NCBI GenBank assembly: GCA_020002185.1
Contig: CM034531.1
Span: 43,346,367 to 43,410,366, forward strand
Direction: 5' to 3'
Source: Paraescarpia echinospica
Lineage: Eukaryota; Annelida; Polychaeta; Sabellida; Siboglinidae
DNA: 64,000 nucleotides
Both the position numbers and the translations under genes were made by a program. Below are positions 50,295 through 63,240 of this stretch, piece by piece. Positions within the stretch are counted from its first letter, which is position 1; each line of letters starts with the position of its first letter. The notes under the pieces are model-generated. The model searched no databases. It had not been told where the DNA came from and saw only the letters and a list, made by a program, of their open reading frames with translations.

Positions 50295-53200
50295 CTGCAA
50301 CCTGGGATGTAATTGCATTATTATTATTACTGCTACTAGTAACTTTTGTATAACACTACATACCATGGACCAGCCCGGTCATAGGCGAGGTGACTCCCAA
50401 ATAGACGTTGTGAAGTCCACATCCACCTCTAATCAACATACCTGTTTGAAGTTCAGTGATGTGTGGGCATGTTGTTTAGGTCAATCACTTGCACAAGCGG
50501 AACAATATCGTACGTGTATGAGTGCGTGCGTTCGTGTGTATATGTAATAGTATATACGACAGTAACGGTCTGGTTAGCGTCAAGAAGCTAGTGCAACGAT
50601 CTACGTAGACACGACACAGTTGACAGTAGGCATTACACTGGAAGGACAGCAGCGTATTAACAGCAAGTAAATAGTTTCAGTTATAATCCGAGAGAACGGG
50701 GACGATATCCCGGTCCTATCGTAAATCCTAAGTAGAGATATTTGGGCAGTGATATTCATCCTACCTCGCCCATGGTCAGGCTTTGGACGCGTGTACAGGG
50801 TCAGGGGCCGATAATGTATTGCCCCCCAGAGCGAGGATTCGTGACGCGGCCGGTGACATCCGACGTCAAACCTAGGTCTTGACCCGATTGGCATGGTTGT
50901 AGCTGCAAAAACACCTCAAGTAGTTATCCCATTGGCCACAAAAAATGACACAATAATTTCATTGTGCTCAATAGTTTTATTCATAGTATCACCGGTATCA
51001 CCACCGTAATTGTTTTGCAAATTATGCGATGTTAGAAAAACAACATGCGAGATTGTGACTTGGATGTAGCGCAAGAAAGCTAGTGTCGTAGGGTGAGACC
51101 GGAGAGAGTTAGCGCAATGTTTACTTAAACTAAGTTTTTTTAAGGTAATGCAAACATAATTAATCCACTTTGTATAGGTATGTTCCCTATTATATCGTAT
51201 ATTGGAATACATATTAATCGATTTTCCAACTATTGTAGTATTTATGAAATTGTCCATTATCTGATCCAAGCTCAACTGTACAATCTGTACGAGATGGGTT
51301 GGCACACCCCGCGGGATACGTTGGCGCATCCCATTGAACACTTATGAATGTGTTGCAAATAGTCATTTGTTCGACCCAATGCACTGAACGGACCATATGA
51401 AAGGGTCTACGGGCATCAGACACCATATTTACATTGGAGTCTTACCTAATACGGATCGCCATGCACCAGTATATTCTTTGTCATCTGTCATGGATGAACA
51501 AAATATGGACTATAAGGCTCTGAAGTCCTTTGGACTATTTTGTGAGTTTGTAATTATTAATTAAACATATACATAGCATGCATTTTGACTTAAACATAGT
51601 AGCAATTAATGACATAATACTGATTGAATTGGAGTGAAGTAATAGCTGCAACATGCATAGTAAAACACCTGAATAATAGTCCTTATAATTTTGGCTAAAT
51701 ATGCTTTAATCTTTTCCAGTATGCCTAAGTTATTTTATTTTATATATTATTTTATACCAAAGTTATTTTATTTTAATCCTAGATCATATCTTTATATTGC
51801 ATTGATAATTATGTCTATTGCTGTTTTAAAGTCTCTCAGGTTCTGTCAATGCAGTAGGGATTCCCATTACACATTGTAGTTACAACCCACATGGAGACAC
51901 TCTGTTTGACACTGGGACAATGGCAGTCAGTGAGCCTAGGCTAATCTCTCCAGTCAGCCACCCCAGTGATCAGAGATAGGGCAAAGTCCATTATCCAGTT
52001 ATAAATAGAGATCAGCGCGGGAGGTTTACATTAGCAGGGAAATAGTATGAACATTTAATATTTTGGGTTGCCCTGAGATGCCGTTAGAATGATTCAATTA
52101 AATACAGATTTATTGTGTATAGTTGTGACACGTCTATGCAAAATTAGGGAAAAAGTTGCTGAAGATTTTTTTAAAAATTAGGCAAAATGTGAAAAATTAC
52201 CAGTTTCTGGGGCCATGAGAGGCCCTACGGGGCCCTTAGAATGATTAAATCAAATACAGATTTCTCGTGCATAGTGGTAGTACCCTAAGATACGTCTACA
52301 TAAAGTTACACTAAAAGTTGCTGAACGGTTTCTGAGATATGGCAGCTAACCGCGGACGGCGGTCGGCGGATGGCGGAAGGCGGAAGGCGGACGCAGAGTG
52401 ATGGCATTAGTCCGTTGGACCTTCGGCCCAAAGGACTAAAAATACAACCATTAATCTGGCCGAAGATAGTTTGATATAGTAATAAAGAAACAATGGATAG
52501 GTATAGTGAAGGTTTGTAATGGGCAACTTTTGTTACCAACTGGGATGCAATTCAGTCATAACAGAAATACGTAATTCACATCTAAAGCATTGCATACATA
52601 ACATTTGCTACGACAATGCAATGCAAAGTTATTGATATACACAATGTCAAACAGCAGATAACTATACAGTGAAGACACTGCTACTCTATACGATGACATC
52701 AAAAGGTGAGGGTGAGGGTGAAGGTGAAACGGGCCCAAACTGACGCACAATCAGATCATTGTATGCACACCAAACTATGTTAATAGAATATGCGTACTGA
52801 TGGCAAGCCATAATAAACCACAATTGCATGTTATAATCGACATGGCTAGGGAGGAGGTGGAGAAGGAAGTTAAATACAATAGAACTCAAACACGACTTAC
52901 TTCGGTAGTTCACAAATTCGGACTGAAAAGCGTGGGTTAGCTATCCCATGATGCTCTGCGTTTACCAATTCTACGTGCTTAAAATAGTGGTGTAAGGATA
53001 TGGCAGGGTTTGAGTTGTAGTACTATTCATAACAAGATATAAAATTACATTTGGATATGCCATGAGTTGTCTTATATCATCTCTCATGGAGGAGTAAACG
53101 TACAACCATTAATGACCCCCTTTTCCGTAAAATTGCACAAAACATGCCATTTCCCTATCTTTTAAAACGAGCGCGATTTTACGGATTTTGCAAGACCTGG

Positions 53201-53617
53201 TTTTTGGACAGTGACCTATAAAGTCACGTGACCGCGATCTGACGAATCATCCGTGGGAACCGCCCCGCTTCTAGAAGGTTCTGTGTGAAAACGAAAGGTT
53301 GAGGGGGCCCATAGTTGCTGGCGTTGGCGGTAAATCGCGGGGGGCCCCACCATCACTCACCACTCCAGAGAAGCTAGAAGCTGGAGCGTGGGGACACAGG
53401 GTGGCGCCGCCTACCGGCGATGGTGGCAGCGTCTACGAGGGGATCCCCTGTAAGAGGCCGACGCTTAGCGAAGGGACCGAGCCGTTGGTTTGATTGATGA
53501 AGGCGAGTCTAAAATGAGGTGTTCTAATAAGGCGCGATTAACAAAAGGTTTATGAATTTAATGAAGCGGTATCGACGTTGTGTATACGGAAGGTGGAATA
53601 CGTATCGGGTGATGTCA
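50295..53617. other. 5' side of the transglutaminase gene; no supported exon, one diverged repeat pair
   Basis: The missing first exon(s) should lie here or beyond but could not be placed. 52070-52190 and 52215-52330 are two diverged copies of a block (TTAGAATGATTNAATNAAATACAGATTT), followed by GGCGGAAGGCGG repeats up to about 52400. A conserved-looking piece at 53225-53335 recurs at 63250-63330. Confidence 0.45.
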
Positions 53618-53930
53618 TAGTGGAGCGCAGTAGCGCAGCTTTAAGAGCTTCGGACTCTCGACTGAGAGAACGCGGGTTCGAATCATGTGCGGCGGTGTGG
53701 AACCTTGGAAACGTTCGTTTACTCTACATTGCTTCAGTTCACTCAGCTGTATGAATGAGTACCTGGCTGTAGACAGTGGTGGTTATTTGTGTACGAATAG
53801 TCTTCGCGCATGAATTGTAGCGTGACTGAATGATTCACAGAGAAGTCGAGATGTTGTTCGATTGAAAAGGTCTGCCAGGGAGTAAAGTGTAAAGCGGTTT
53901 GAGTTGTCCTGAGGACTGGATACTGCATGT
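53618..53930 (+). mobile_element. tRNA-derived SINE with MetaSINE-like core
   Basis: The head is tRNA-like: A box TAGCGCAGCTTTAAGAG and B box GGGTTCGAATC (about 53692) at normal spacing. The body has TTCAGTTCACTCAGCTGTA followed by GAGTACCTGGC, the core type shared by many marine invertebrate SINEs (the MetaSINE central domain). The tail has AAAGCGGTTTGAGTTGTCC. Confidence 0.75.
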
Positions 53931-54307
53931 CTTTTTGATAGCCATCGGAAGGTCACTACTGGGTCGGTTGTTTGGGGTAGGGAGTAAAAAATAGCGAAAT
54001 CGGCTATTAAATCGTGATTTACAAGTGCGTAGACGTTCGGCGTGCTTTTAAATTAATATAGAGTGTGCTTTTTATTGTGACAAATCTATAATTATAAAGT
54101 CAGATTGTCTCGGATGAAATCGAAATCGTATCGTGTGCCTGTCTGGCCGAGTCAATCGCATCCGAGTCACTCGATTCGAAATTACGAATCTAAATAGAAA
54201 TTAGAGCGGGTTCTATATTTGTTACGCTTCAATCAGACCAAATGTGGGCGTGACCAATCATAAACCAATCAGAGACCAGTAGGTTGACCTCTAAACCTCT
54301 GAAAAAG

Positions 54308-54500
54308 ATGGCAGAAAAGACGAAAATGTTTGTGCGTTTGTCGAGAGCGGATTCAGAAACTTTGATTGATTTATATCGTGGACATCAGTGCCTATGGAAC
54401 GTTGGATGCACGTACTGAATATAGAAACAGGAACGTTCGCGCTGCAGCGTTACCTCTATTCAAGTGGCATTCAATGCGTCTACAGACATAATGTTGTCAG
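54308..54500 (+). pseudogene. MADF-type gene, exon 1 (Harbinger accessory gene), broken
   Basis: ATG at 54308. TLIDLYRGHQCLWNV is the start of a MADF domain. A TGA follows after GCTY, and the domain continues in the +1 frame as EYRNRNVRAAALPLF, so there is a one-base frameshift. It ends at a donor GTAAG (54501). CCAAT-like boxes at 54260-54290 may be promoter elements. Confidence 0.65.
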
Positions 54501-57149
54501 GTAAGCAAAACACACTTACACAGTTTTGTCTTTTGACACTGTTCATTTCCAGCAAAAATTCCAGTCAAAGAAGTCTTGTTACAGTTGACGAAACCTGTAG
54601 GCTATTAGTATTATAGACTCATAACAATTATTTATTCCACCAAACGACATTCTTACATTAATGTTTTGATGCTAGGTATGATGTATTCAGTTATTCCACA
54701 TCGTTATTGTCGTGCACTGCGCATTATTTATAAATAAATGAGCGATGCCGGCCCGATGATGGCGATTTATATTATAACCAAGCCCACTGAAGTCTGAACG
54801 TCTCAACCCTTGACTCTATTATTAACCCTAGCCTCGATTACCCAGGCGCTGTAAGGTGGCAACAAAAACAACAGGCTTAAGAAACAAAATATAAAAATAC
54901 CAAGGAAGAATTAATTCAACTAAACACCATCATACCATGGTCCATGTCCATGGCATGGATCGATGACGTGATGTCATGCGCGTAGCGCCGTAGGCGTAGG
55001 CCGAGCAGACAAGTAGCCGCCAAACCACTGTAATCCAAATGGTGTGGCCGAGTGTCAGACTGATAGTGATACGTTTTCGTTTGTTGTTCATATCCCTTCA
55101 GAGTACTTGGTTGTTTTTTTATGTTCTTTTTTCTATTTTGTAATTTAATTTCTTTGTCGAAAACACATAATACGTTTGCATGGTTAGTCTGTCATTGGTC
55201 TAAAATTGCATCTGCAATTCAATTGTTTTGGAATATACACAACATCCCAAATGTAGTTAATATACTATTTTTTTTATTGAAGAAAGGTATTTTTGTTTAT
55301 GGCTGTTTTTTCAAGCTGTTTCTTTTAAAGTTTAATTATAACTTTCGTAGAATTAGTTACATGTCAGATGAGCAACATAAAGTATTATGACTGACATGGT
55401 TGTATAATTGGACCCATCCCTGCATATCACTCCATAAAAGTCCACTTATAAATGCAAACATTTTTTTCTGTCAATTAGCCAGTTCCCATTCCATCTTTTG
55501 GTGTAGCCAGTGGTGTACTGTCATTATTCGTGTCTGCAATGATTGGTTGGTTTTGAGATGAGCCTACAATGAGGGACTATAATAATGCGAAACCCACGTT
55601 GCTGAAATCCAAGTATTTAAACCAAGTCATGTTTCGAAGCTACTCAATGACTTTGTTGATGACATGACGTACTTTGTTCAGTTGAAAAATGTTACGCTGC
55701 ATTCCAATGAGATCGTTTATAACGTAAACACATATTGGCGAACTGGAAAGTTCACAAGCTCCTCCAGTTTACCACTTGTAAATGTATGCAACTGGGTCAC
55801 GTAGGGGTTACGAAGTCGTATTCATGGTTTATACAAGATGACTGGAATGCAGCATAATTTTTTTTTTTTGTGTTCTTTAATTAATATTGTTCTTTTGATT
55901 ATCTTATTGTTCTGTGTTCTATGTTGAGTTCTGTTCTATTTATTTAAGAGTGGGAACTGCAGTTACGTCGAGAAGACTGCAAAAGAGAGATGTGACAAGA
56001 GCAGAGGATGATAACAAATGGAGGGCAGGAACTACCAATGGAGAGAAATGGAAATGGATAAGGAGGAAGATCATACACACTTCTAATTCTTAATATTGTT
56101 ATATTAATTAAAACATATTACTGTAGTAGGTCGATTATGACCAGGGTACACTTATGTTCGTAACCGTTACAGTAATCTATTTTCCACTTTTTTTTCAATT
56201 CCAGTTCAAATCTTTCAATTCAATTCAAATACAAATAAAATTCCGAAATAATTACATGGGAGATTTAAAAAGATGTTTGAAACGTAAAACATGCAGGGGC
56301 TACCGGATTTAAAGTAATTACATGAAGATTGTGAATACATTTAACCTTGAAAAACCTTGGTTAGGCTCTAGCATTTATTCTCACATAGGCAGTGCATTCC
56401 CTGCTGATGTTAGCCTGAGACCCAGATTGCTTTATCAGCTAGTTTTACATAATCCATGGCACTTCTGTTTGCTACTATAGCACATTGACCCTGGTAGCCT
56501 TTGGTCATCATTAACCCCTTCTTGTCTGGTTGCTGAGCACTTCTGCTGCCCATCAATTTATCTGCTTATATTGCTTAGCATTTGGTCATCGTCCCCTTTT
56601 TATGATGCAGGGCTTCCTATTCATTAACATTTATCTTTGACCTTCCAAGACCAGTGTAAATAAAAATGCTGTTCAATTAATTTCTTTCAAATGTTAAACT
56701 TACTCAAAATCTTTCAATTGTTGAAATCGTTCCATTCCAATACGGAAATTGAATTAAATAATTCAATGTATTTTTTAATTGACCCCATCCAGGTTCGTTA
56801 TGGCCATGTTGCAGCATGGCAGTATTCACTGTATATGAGCATGATATAACCATTGTATACATTTTGATTGTTCATCTCCTCGGCTGGCAGTGGATATATA
56901 TATATAGATATATATATAGCCATGACTACTGCATAAATAGTTATAAATAGTTTATATTGTAACAAAACAACAGAAACACAATCATAATGTATAACAAATC
57001 ATGTTATATCATGTAGTGTGTGAAAAGATACAGCATTGTTAAATTTAAGTGTTTTATTTTTTCATTGTTCACAATTCCATATTACCTCTCCATCTCTTTC
57101 TTGGATTCCGTACCTGTCATCAAAACCAAGCGGCAATCCTTTCACACAC
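54501..57149. other. Intron of the MADF pseudogene, no other gene seen
   Basis: AT-rich, with no recognisable frame or RNA gene. An AT hairpin-like run is near 56898-56920. Confidence 0.4.
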
Positions 57150-57295
57150 AATTTGGGAAAGAAAGGCACATACTGGAAAAGTCACGCAAGAGTGGTGCGA
57201 GTCTGGAAGATGTCTACTGACCAAAGTATGAATTTTACGACTCGCTGATGTTCTTGCTGCCTGTGATAACCAAGAGGCCATCAACAACAAATTTG
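57150..57295 (+). pseudogene. MADF-type gene, exon 2, with an in-frame TGA
   Basis: Reads HILEKSRKSGASLEDVY, stop, PKYEFYDSLMFLLPV...TTNL and ends at a GTAAG donor (57296-57300). The KSGA..DVYxPKxxxYDxLxFL pattern is the end of a MADF domain. The TGA replaces a sense codon. Confidence 0.7.
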
Positions 57296-57878
57296 GTAAG
57301 CATATTACATAAAGTGAAACGTCAAATGTACTGTGTACATAACATATTATTATAAACACCAAATTGAGTGGCAACATTTAAATTTCATACTTGTAACAGA
57401 AAATGTATCTGTCTGTCTGTTCTTCCTTCAATCATTACACACAAATAAGTTTACATCAATCGTGACACACATGTAAACAGAAGATTGATCATTGTACACA
57501 TCATATGAGTTGTGGCATCTTTACCATATTCCTGCGTTTCTGCAGTACATACATTCCTTCTAAAGTCAACAACGACTAGGGTTCCGGATCGAGTATGTCA
57601 GATTTTGAAGAAATACCTTTATGTAACGATCACACACACCAAACAATGACTTTGGCACCAAAATAGTAGTCAACTGCTATGTGATGCATACCTCATGGTG
57701 AATTCACCATTGTCTTAGCTTTATATTACGACCTAAGCCACCACTTTAGGACCATTAGGATCATAATTATGTGTACATATGTTTCACAAGGCAATGCAAC
57801 ATTGTTGTCAGTTTGTTTTAATTAGTATGCAATAACTAAAAAATATTTCACTTACAGGTCTGAAATTTGGTACAAGTA

Positions 57879-59102
57879 CTACTGCATCCCAAATAAGTGA
57901 TTAGGTCGGAATAACCGTATATGGTGGACATGCCTCGGAATTTTAATAAGAGTATAGCTCGGAATAACATAGCATAGGGTGGAAATTTATCGAAATTATA
58001 ATAAGAGTATAGGTCGGAATAACAGTATAGGGTGGACATGCCTCGGAATTTTAATAAGAGTATAGGTCGGAATAACATAGTATAGGGTGGATATTTCCCG
58101 AAATTATAATAAGAGTACAGGGCGGAATAAGAGTACAGGGCGGAAATTTCTTGGAATTATAATAAAAGTACACCTTGGAATAATACTATAAGCCAGTAGT
58201 AAGGCGGAAGTAAGTTGCAATGTGTCTATTTATAATTTTAATTGGTGTCTTTTTAACAATGCAACAACATAATTATATGCAAACAGGAGTTGCCTACATC
58301 AAACAAACAATATTACTGTATTTTAAATCAAACGTGGAAACGAAACTCCAAACATAACGCTCCATTTAGTTTGTCTCAGTGATTAGTAATTTAACACTAA
58401 CTGATATGTGTTGAAAACAGCGAATGAAATATATCTACAATTGTTAGTATTACATTAAAAGAAACAATGCGAAATTCTGCGGGATACTCTTTAAGATAAT
58501 GTAGTTAATTCCGCCAAGCCTGCCACCCTTAAATACATAAATGGAGTGATCCACTATGGCTTGTTAACCATGTAGCTCTGCCGCGTAGCGTCGAGGTCAC
58601 TACTGCAGTAAGGGTTGTCTGGTGACGTCGAGCCATGTGAATTGGTCGCGTCGCAAATTTGCCCGCGAAACGTCGTTAATCATGCTTTATCGCTCAGCCC
58701 TAGATTGCGAGATTCACAATTTACTAGCCATAATACTAACGTCCTGACCGCAACATGATCCCACTAAATTATAACAAATCTTTATATTTAGCACATAGGT
58801 TCCCTAAGTGCTCCTTTTGTACATACGTGTAGTTTTTCAATTTGCTAGTGAAAAGATCGCTATCTGCCATGATTAGCTTGGTGTCCGGCGTAAACAGCGT
58901 CGCAAATAAATACATGTAGTGCCTAATAAAAACCGTATAAGGTGGAACTAACAACAGTAAATAACCTTAGACCCAAATAAAAAACATATAGGGTGGAACT
59001 GCCAACATTAAATAAGCGTACAGGCTTGAATAAGACCGTATAGGATGGCATTTTGTGCCCAAATAAATAGCCGTACATATACGCTTATTTGGAATGCATT
59101 AG
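57879..59102 (-). mobile_element. 1.2-kb TA-flanked DNA transposon, copy 2 (inverted)
   Basis: Flanked by TA (57877-57878, 59103-59104); ends CTACTGCATCCCAAATAAG and the inverse of CTAATGCATTCCAAATAAG. Same internal order as copy 1 on the opposite strand, including a frame with MADSDLFTSKLKNYTYVQKE at about 58870 and the TATTCCGACCTATACTCTTA tandem units at 57900-58180. Confidence 0.75.
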
Positions 59103-59921
59103 TAGATTTCAGTACAATACAGTAACAATATATTTGCCAAATGTCATTAAAATTGGAAGGATTCATTGATTTTATATGGAATGACCCGTTATTTTTTTGA
59201 TAATTTTAGTAATCATTTTCATAAACTACTGAAGAGATATCAGCAAATGTAGGCATACTTTTAAAGCTTATGACGTGTGTAATCCAAAAGGGAATAAAAC
59301 TTTGTTTAATTACTTTGCAACTTAATACCCAATTTGCTGTAGCATATCATTATGTTATGGCATATGGATTAACATAATCCCTGTCTTGCCTTGATCCAAT
59401 GATTAAGTAATCCTTGGATTAAGTTCTGACATACATCCCAAACAATCAGCATCAAACTATGTTTTAAATGTTTGTGTCACTGGTTTACATACTTTTCAAA
59501 ACATATATACTTTATGCAACGGGGTGCATAGCAATCGCATAAGTGATCAGAAGAACTCAATATTTTCATCTAAAATGTGTATGGATTAACATAAATTACC
59601 AATAAAGACCAAGGGTCCAGTCACGCAAAATCAAATACAATACAATTACTTTCCATTTCAATAACACACTTGTAGTTATTGTAATCAATTATAAATAATA
59701 ATATGGATCCATGTTTACCTAATAGCTAGCTCTACATTTATAGATAATCTGCTATATTCGTGCTAGTTATTTTAAATACCGGTACTCTCCTATATCTAAA
59801 TGTTATATTACTTGAGTTCGCATAAGCTCTATGTGGGCACTAGGTGCAATATCCCTCGAGGTGTGACCTATTTGAAAGTGTGTGTACTTCAGATAGACTG
59901 ACCCAGTACACCGCACACAAC

Positions 59922-60673
59922 TCACTGTTGCCACTGCCAGCTCACTGCACCATTTGAACTGAAGTAGTCACAACATTCATCTCGGATTCCTCTGGCATTT
60001 GCAGCATTTCGGTTGCCTGCTTGTTGATGCATGTCTCTGTGCCAGGTACATGCACTCAGTCGTCTTACTTCACGTGAATAGCTTGCATCGCATTCTGTTC
60101 GCAGGAAGTTGTGTAGGGCAATGCATGCTTGTGTGACAGTTGTTGCTGTTTCAAGAGAAAGGATCATTTCATGTCCCAGAACAGCAAATCGATTAACCAA
60201 AATACCGAAGCAATTTTCTGACACTCGCCGTGCACGACCAAGGCGATAGTTGAATAATCGTTGCTCTTCCGTTAAGGCTTTCGCCGGGTAAGGCTTCATC
60301 ACGTCGGGTTTCAGAGGGAATGCCTCATCTCCAACAATAAGATGGGCTGTGGTTGCGACCCGTCCTGGCAGTGCTTTTTCTGGTGGAATGTGCAGCGTGT
60401 TGTCTTCCAGGGCATCGCTGAACTGGCAAACACACCTGCGTCACTGTGTCGACCATTAACCCGTACATCAAACATGATGATCTTGTATTGGGCAACTACT
60501 ATAGCCATGAGAATTATGTGAAACAGCTTATAAGTTTAGTAGGTTGATCCGCTGTTTGGTGGGGTTTTCAAAGCAATATGTTACCCGTCAATTGCGCCAA
60601 TGCAATTGGGAAACTGCCACTTTGCATTGAAGCTTTCAGCAATGTTCTCCCACTCTTGCTGAGAGTTTGGAAC
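59922..60673 (-). pseudogene. PIF/Harbinger transposase (HARBI1-like), main exon, broken
   Basis: Reads VPNSQQEWENIAESFNAKWQ, FPNCIGAIDG (first catalytic D), then a TAA where KHI is expected, a second TAA after NSGSTY, FDVRVNGRHSDAGVFASS (second D), a frameshift near 60310-60420, and MKPYPAKALTEEQRLFNYRL with RARRVSENCFGILVNRF (catalytic E region). This is the DDE_Tnp_4 family. At least two stops and one frameshift mean it is inactive. Confidence 0.85.
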
Positions 60674-60751
60674 CTGAACACACATGCATACACACATATA
60701 TTCATGAAACAAAACTGATTAGTTCTAAATTTGTATATCTATTTATTTTAG

Positions 60752-61203
60752 GATGATATGCAAAGCATGTTGGAAACACAGGACACGCTACAAAGCCTGG
60801 ACGGAGACGACACTGAGCACCTTGAAATAATGCTACACGATGACGTTAATGACTTGCTAAATGATAGCAATGTAGGTGGTGATGATGACATTGTTGCAGA
60901 GCAGGGGCCGTAGCAGGGTCCAAAAAATGGGGAGAAGGTGTCAAGGGAAAGAAAAGAAAGGATGATGTATCTGCAGCATCATTCATAAGCTCCTTAACAG
61001 AGTACTTGCATGGAAATCAAGTGCGACGTGAGAAGAAAAGAAAGGAGGAAAAAGAAGAGGGAAATAATCCGACTTTGTTATGGGCTAAAAATTTGACACA
61101 GCAGATCGATGATATCAAAGATGAGAAGAAGAGGAAGTTACTTAAAATTAAGATGATGCAGATGGTAACAGAGTGCCAGATGGAGGCTCTCCAACATGAG
61201 TAA
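60752..61203 (+). pseudogene. MADF-type gene, exon 3, antisense within the transposase gene
   Basis: Acceptor TTTTAG at 60746-60751. DDMQSMLETQDTLQSLDGDD then an acidic stretch to a TAG at about 60913; after a frameshift in a poly-A run the frame continues SAASFISSLTEYLHGNQVRR, LLWAKNLTQQIDDI to TAA at 61201-61203. This acid-rich then helical end is typical of MADF/BESS-like Harbinger accessory proteins. It lies in the interval between the two transposase exons, on the other strand. Confidence 0.65.
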
Positions 61204-61909
61204 CTGACTTGTGGGAGAGTGCATTTGGTGTGTACCACGCATGGACAATTACTTAGCTAATTTAATTATGAGTACTTGTGAATTTGTCTATATAAGTAAC
61301 CCTTTGGTAGAGGTAATTTATTAAAATGCGTTAATGTTTTCTTACATTTCTGGAAATGTAAGAAAGTAAAAAAGGTAATTTCTTGGTATTCACTCATTTG
61401 GAGTTGTCAGAGTTGTGTTAATCCAGTTAACAATTTAAATTGATATTAACCCATGCCTGATAGATACCAAGTGTTTGGAAATGATCAGTTTAACAGTACG
61501 GCAGTAGCATTAAGTTTGTATTCATTTGTTTTAAAGTGTTTGCAAATCTCTGTGATTGTTGTTTTGAGACTACTTTTACTAAAGCAACAACTTTATGGTT
61601 CTTCTTGAAGAAATGTCATCAATTTTCAGTTTATTGATGGGATTTTTTAATCAATGTAAACGTGTTTTAATAAATCAAGCTTTTCTGTTTTGATTACAAT
61701 GTTGTTCCTATTTAAGTTTATTATGGTGTTTTATTAAAAAAATGTGCATGTAATGTTTTTATACAACTATATTCCAAACCCAAACGGGTTGTTGCAAATC
61801 CAGATTAGTGACAATTGTTTCTGGGACGGTTTACCAAGTTACTAGCACATGCAACCTACAACTCTGAGTTTAAATATGTTTTCATCGTTCCCACATGTAT
61901 CTCTCTCAC

Positions 61910-62025
61910 CTTTAGGTACTTGTCCTTCAATGCAAGATATATAGCTGCACAAGTACTTGGGATTATCTTCCCTATGGTAGTACGACCAATTCTGTACAGA
62001 TACTCTAGACATTGGCAACTGTTAC
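61910..62025 (-). pseudogene. HARBI1-like transposase, upstream exon
   Basis: Acceptor CAG at 62026-62028, donor GTGAGAG below 61910. Encodes SCQCLEYLYRIGRTTIGKII, then CAAIYLALKDKYLK, the helix-turn-helix region of Harbinger transposases. It is about 1.2 kb upstream of the main exon. Confidence 0.75.
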
Positions 62026-62885
62026 CTGTAGGGAATATAATAATAAACTAGTAATCTGCACTTGCACAGAACTGTGTGTGAACTGTTTAAATTACTAGTC
62101 ACAAGTAAGGGAGTAGTCATTTTTACCAGGGTTGGAGGAATCCAGGGTGAGCTAAGTGATCAATGCACAGGATTTATGAGTAGGTAAATTTTAGTGCACA
62201 GCATGTCTTCGACATTCATCTATACACGTACAAAATGGAGATCATATCTTAATATTATTTCAAGATGGGTCACATTCCAGTACAGACACTTGTGCGGTTG
62301 TTTGGTTTTCAAATATGTTTGTGCCCTGATTCCTCTTGCCAAAAAACCCCGATAAATTATCGTTCCTCCAGAAAGAATTTGTATGAAATTAAATCAATCA
62401 CTGCAGCACTTGATTGATCTGCATCAAGTCCCCATCATCATTAGCTTAGTTGTTTTCACTATGAGTTATGATTTCAATAAAGCAAAATGAGGTTGTGTGT
62501 TCCACATTTTTAATATAATCATAATGTAGAGTTCTACAATAAATTATGTTGGTTGCGCTCACAAAATTTTCAAATTGTAAACAAAACATTCAACTTGTAA
62601 ACAACCCTATTACTGGCACTCACTGCGTAAGTGTGTCCAAACTCGGAAGAACCTTTGAAATTGGCTAGTTCCCACACTGCTGATCACAAAGTGACACCAA
62701 TCGCAACTTATTTAGTAAACGTAGTGCTGATAATTATCAACCCTATTTGATTCTGGACGCCTTGTTATTTTTTTGGACGAGCAGTGTTCGTCGGCCGCGC
62801 GCGCGCTCCAGCAGGCGCCGGTGAGTTATTTATAGTTCTGTGTCGGTTATGTCAGCCGCTTGCGGCGGCTGCCGCACGCCTGACG

Positions 62886-63240
62886 TGAAAATATCGAAAT
62901 CGGCTATTAAATCCTTATTTCGAAGTACGTGGATGATCGGCTCGCACTAACTAACTATGCGGTGTAAATTTTATTGAAAAAAATCTAATTATAGGCGAAT
63001 TTAACGAAATACGAAATGTGCTATTTTTCCAAACTCAATGTATGGAAAACAATAACCGACGTTGTTTTTTTGTAGCGTCGTCTAACGTGGCCGGTAATAA
63101 CGTAAACAAGCGCCTGGCCTTGGACAATTCGGTGACGTTATATATTGTTTACAGGCGTGAAATATCGAAATCGGCTATTACATAATTATTTCGAAGTACG
63201 AGGACGATCGGCTCACGCTATCTAACTATATGGTGCAATT
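62886..63240 (+). repeat. Two diverged direct copies of a dispersed repeat
   Basis: ATCGAAATCGGCTATTAAAT ... ATTTCGAAGTACGTGGATGA ... CGGCTC occurs at about 62891 and 63161 (period about 270 bp). A third, more diverged copy is at about 53995. Confidence 0.75.

Noticed and set aside
50760..50894. Possible first transglutaminase exon (MPIGSRPRFDVG... on the minus strand, GTAGG donor)
   Set aside because: Its end phase does not match the 50116-50294 exon and the peptide has no family similarity; left unassigned.
53299..53493. 64-residue GC-rich plus-strand frame
   Set aside because: No family resemblance and no splice context; the segment overlaps a dispersed repeat. A structured RNA was considered but no known class could be recognised.
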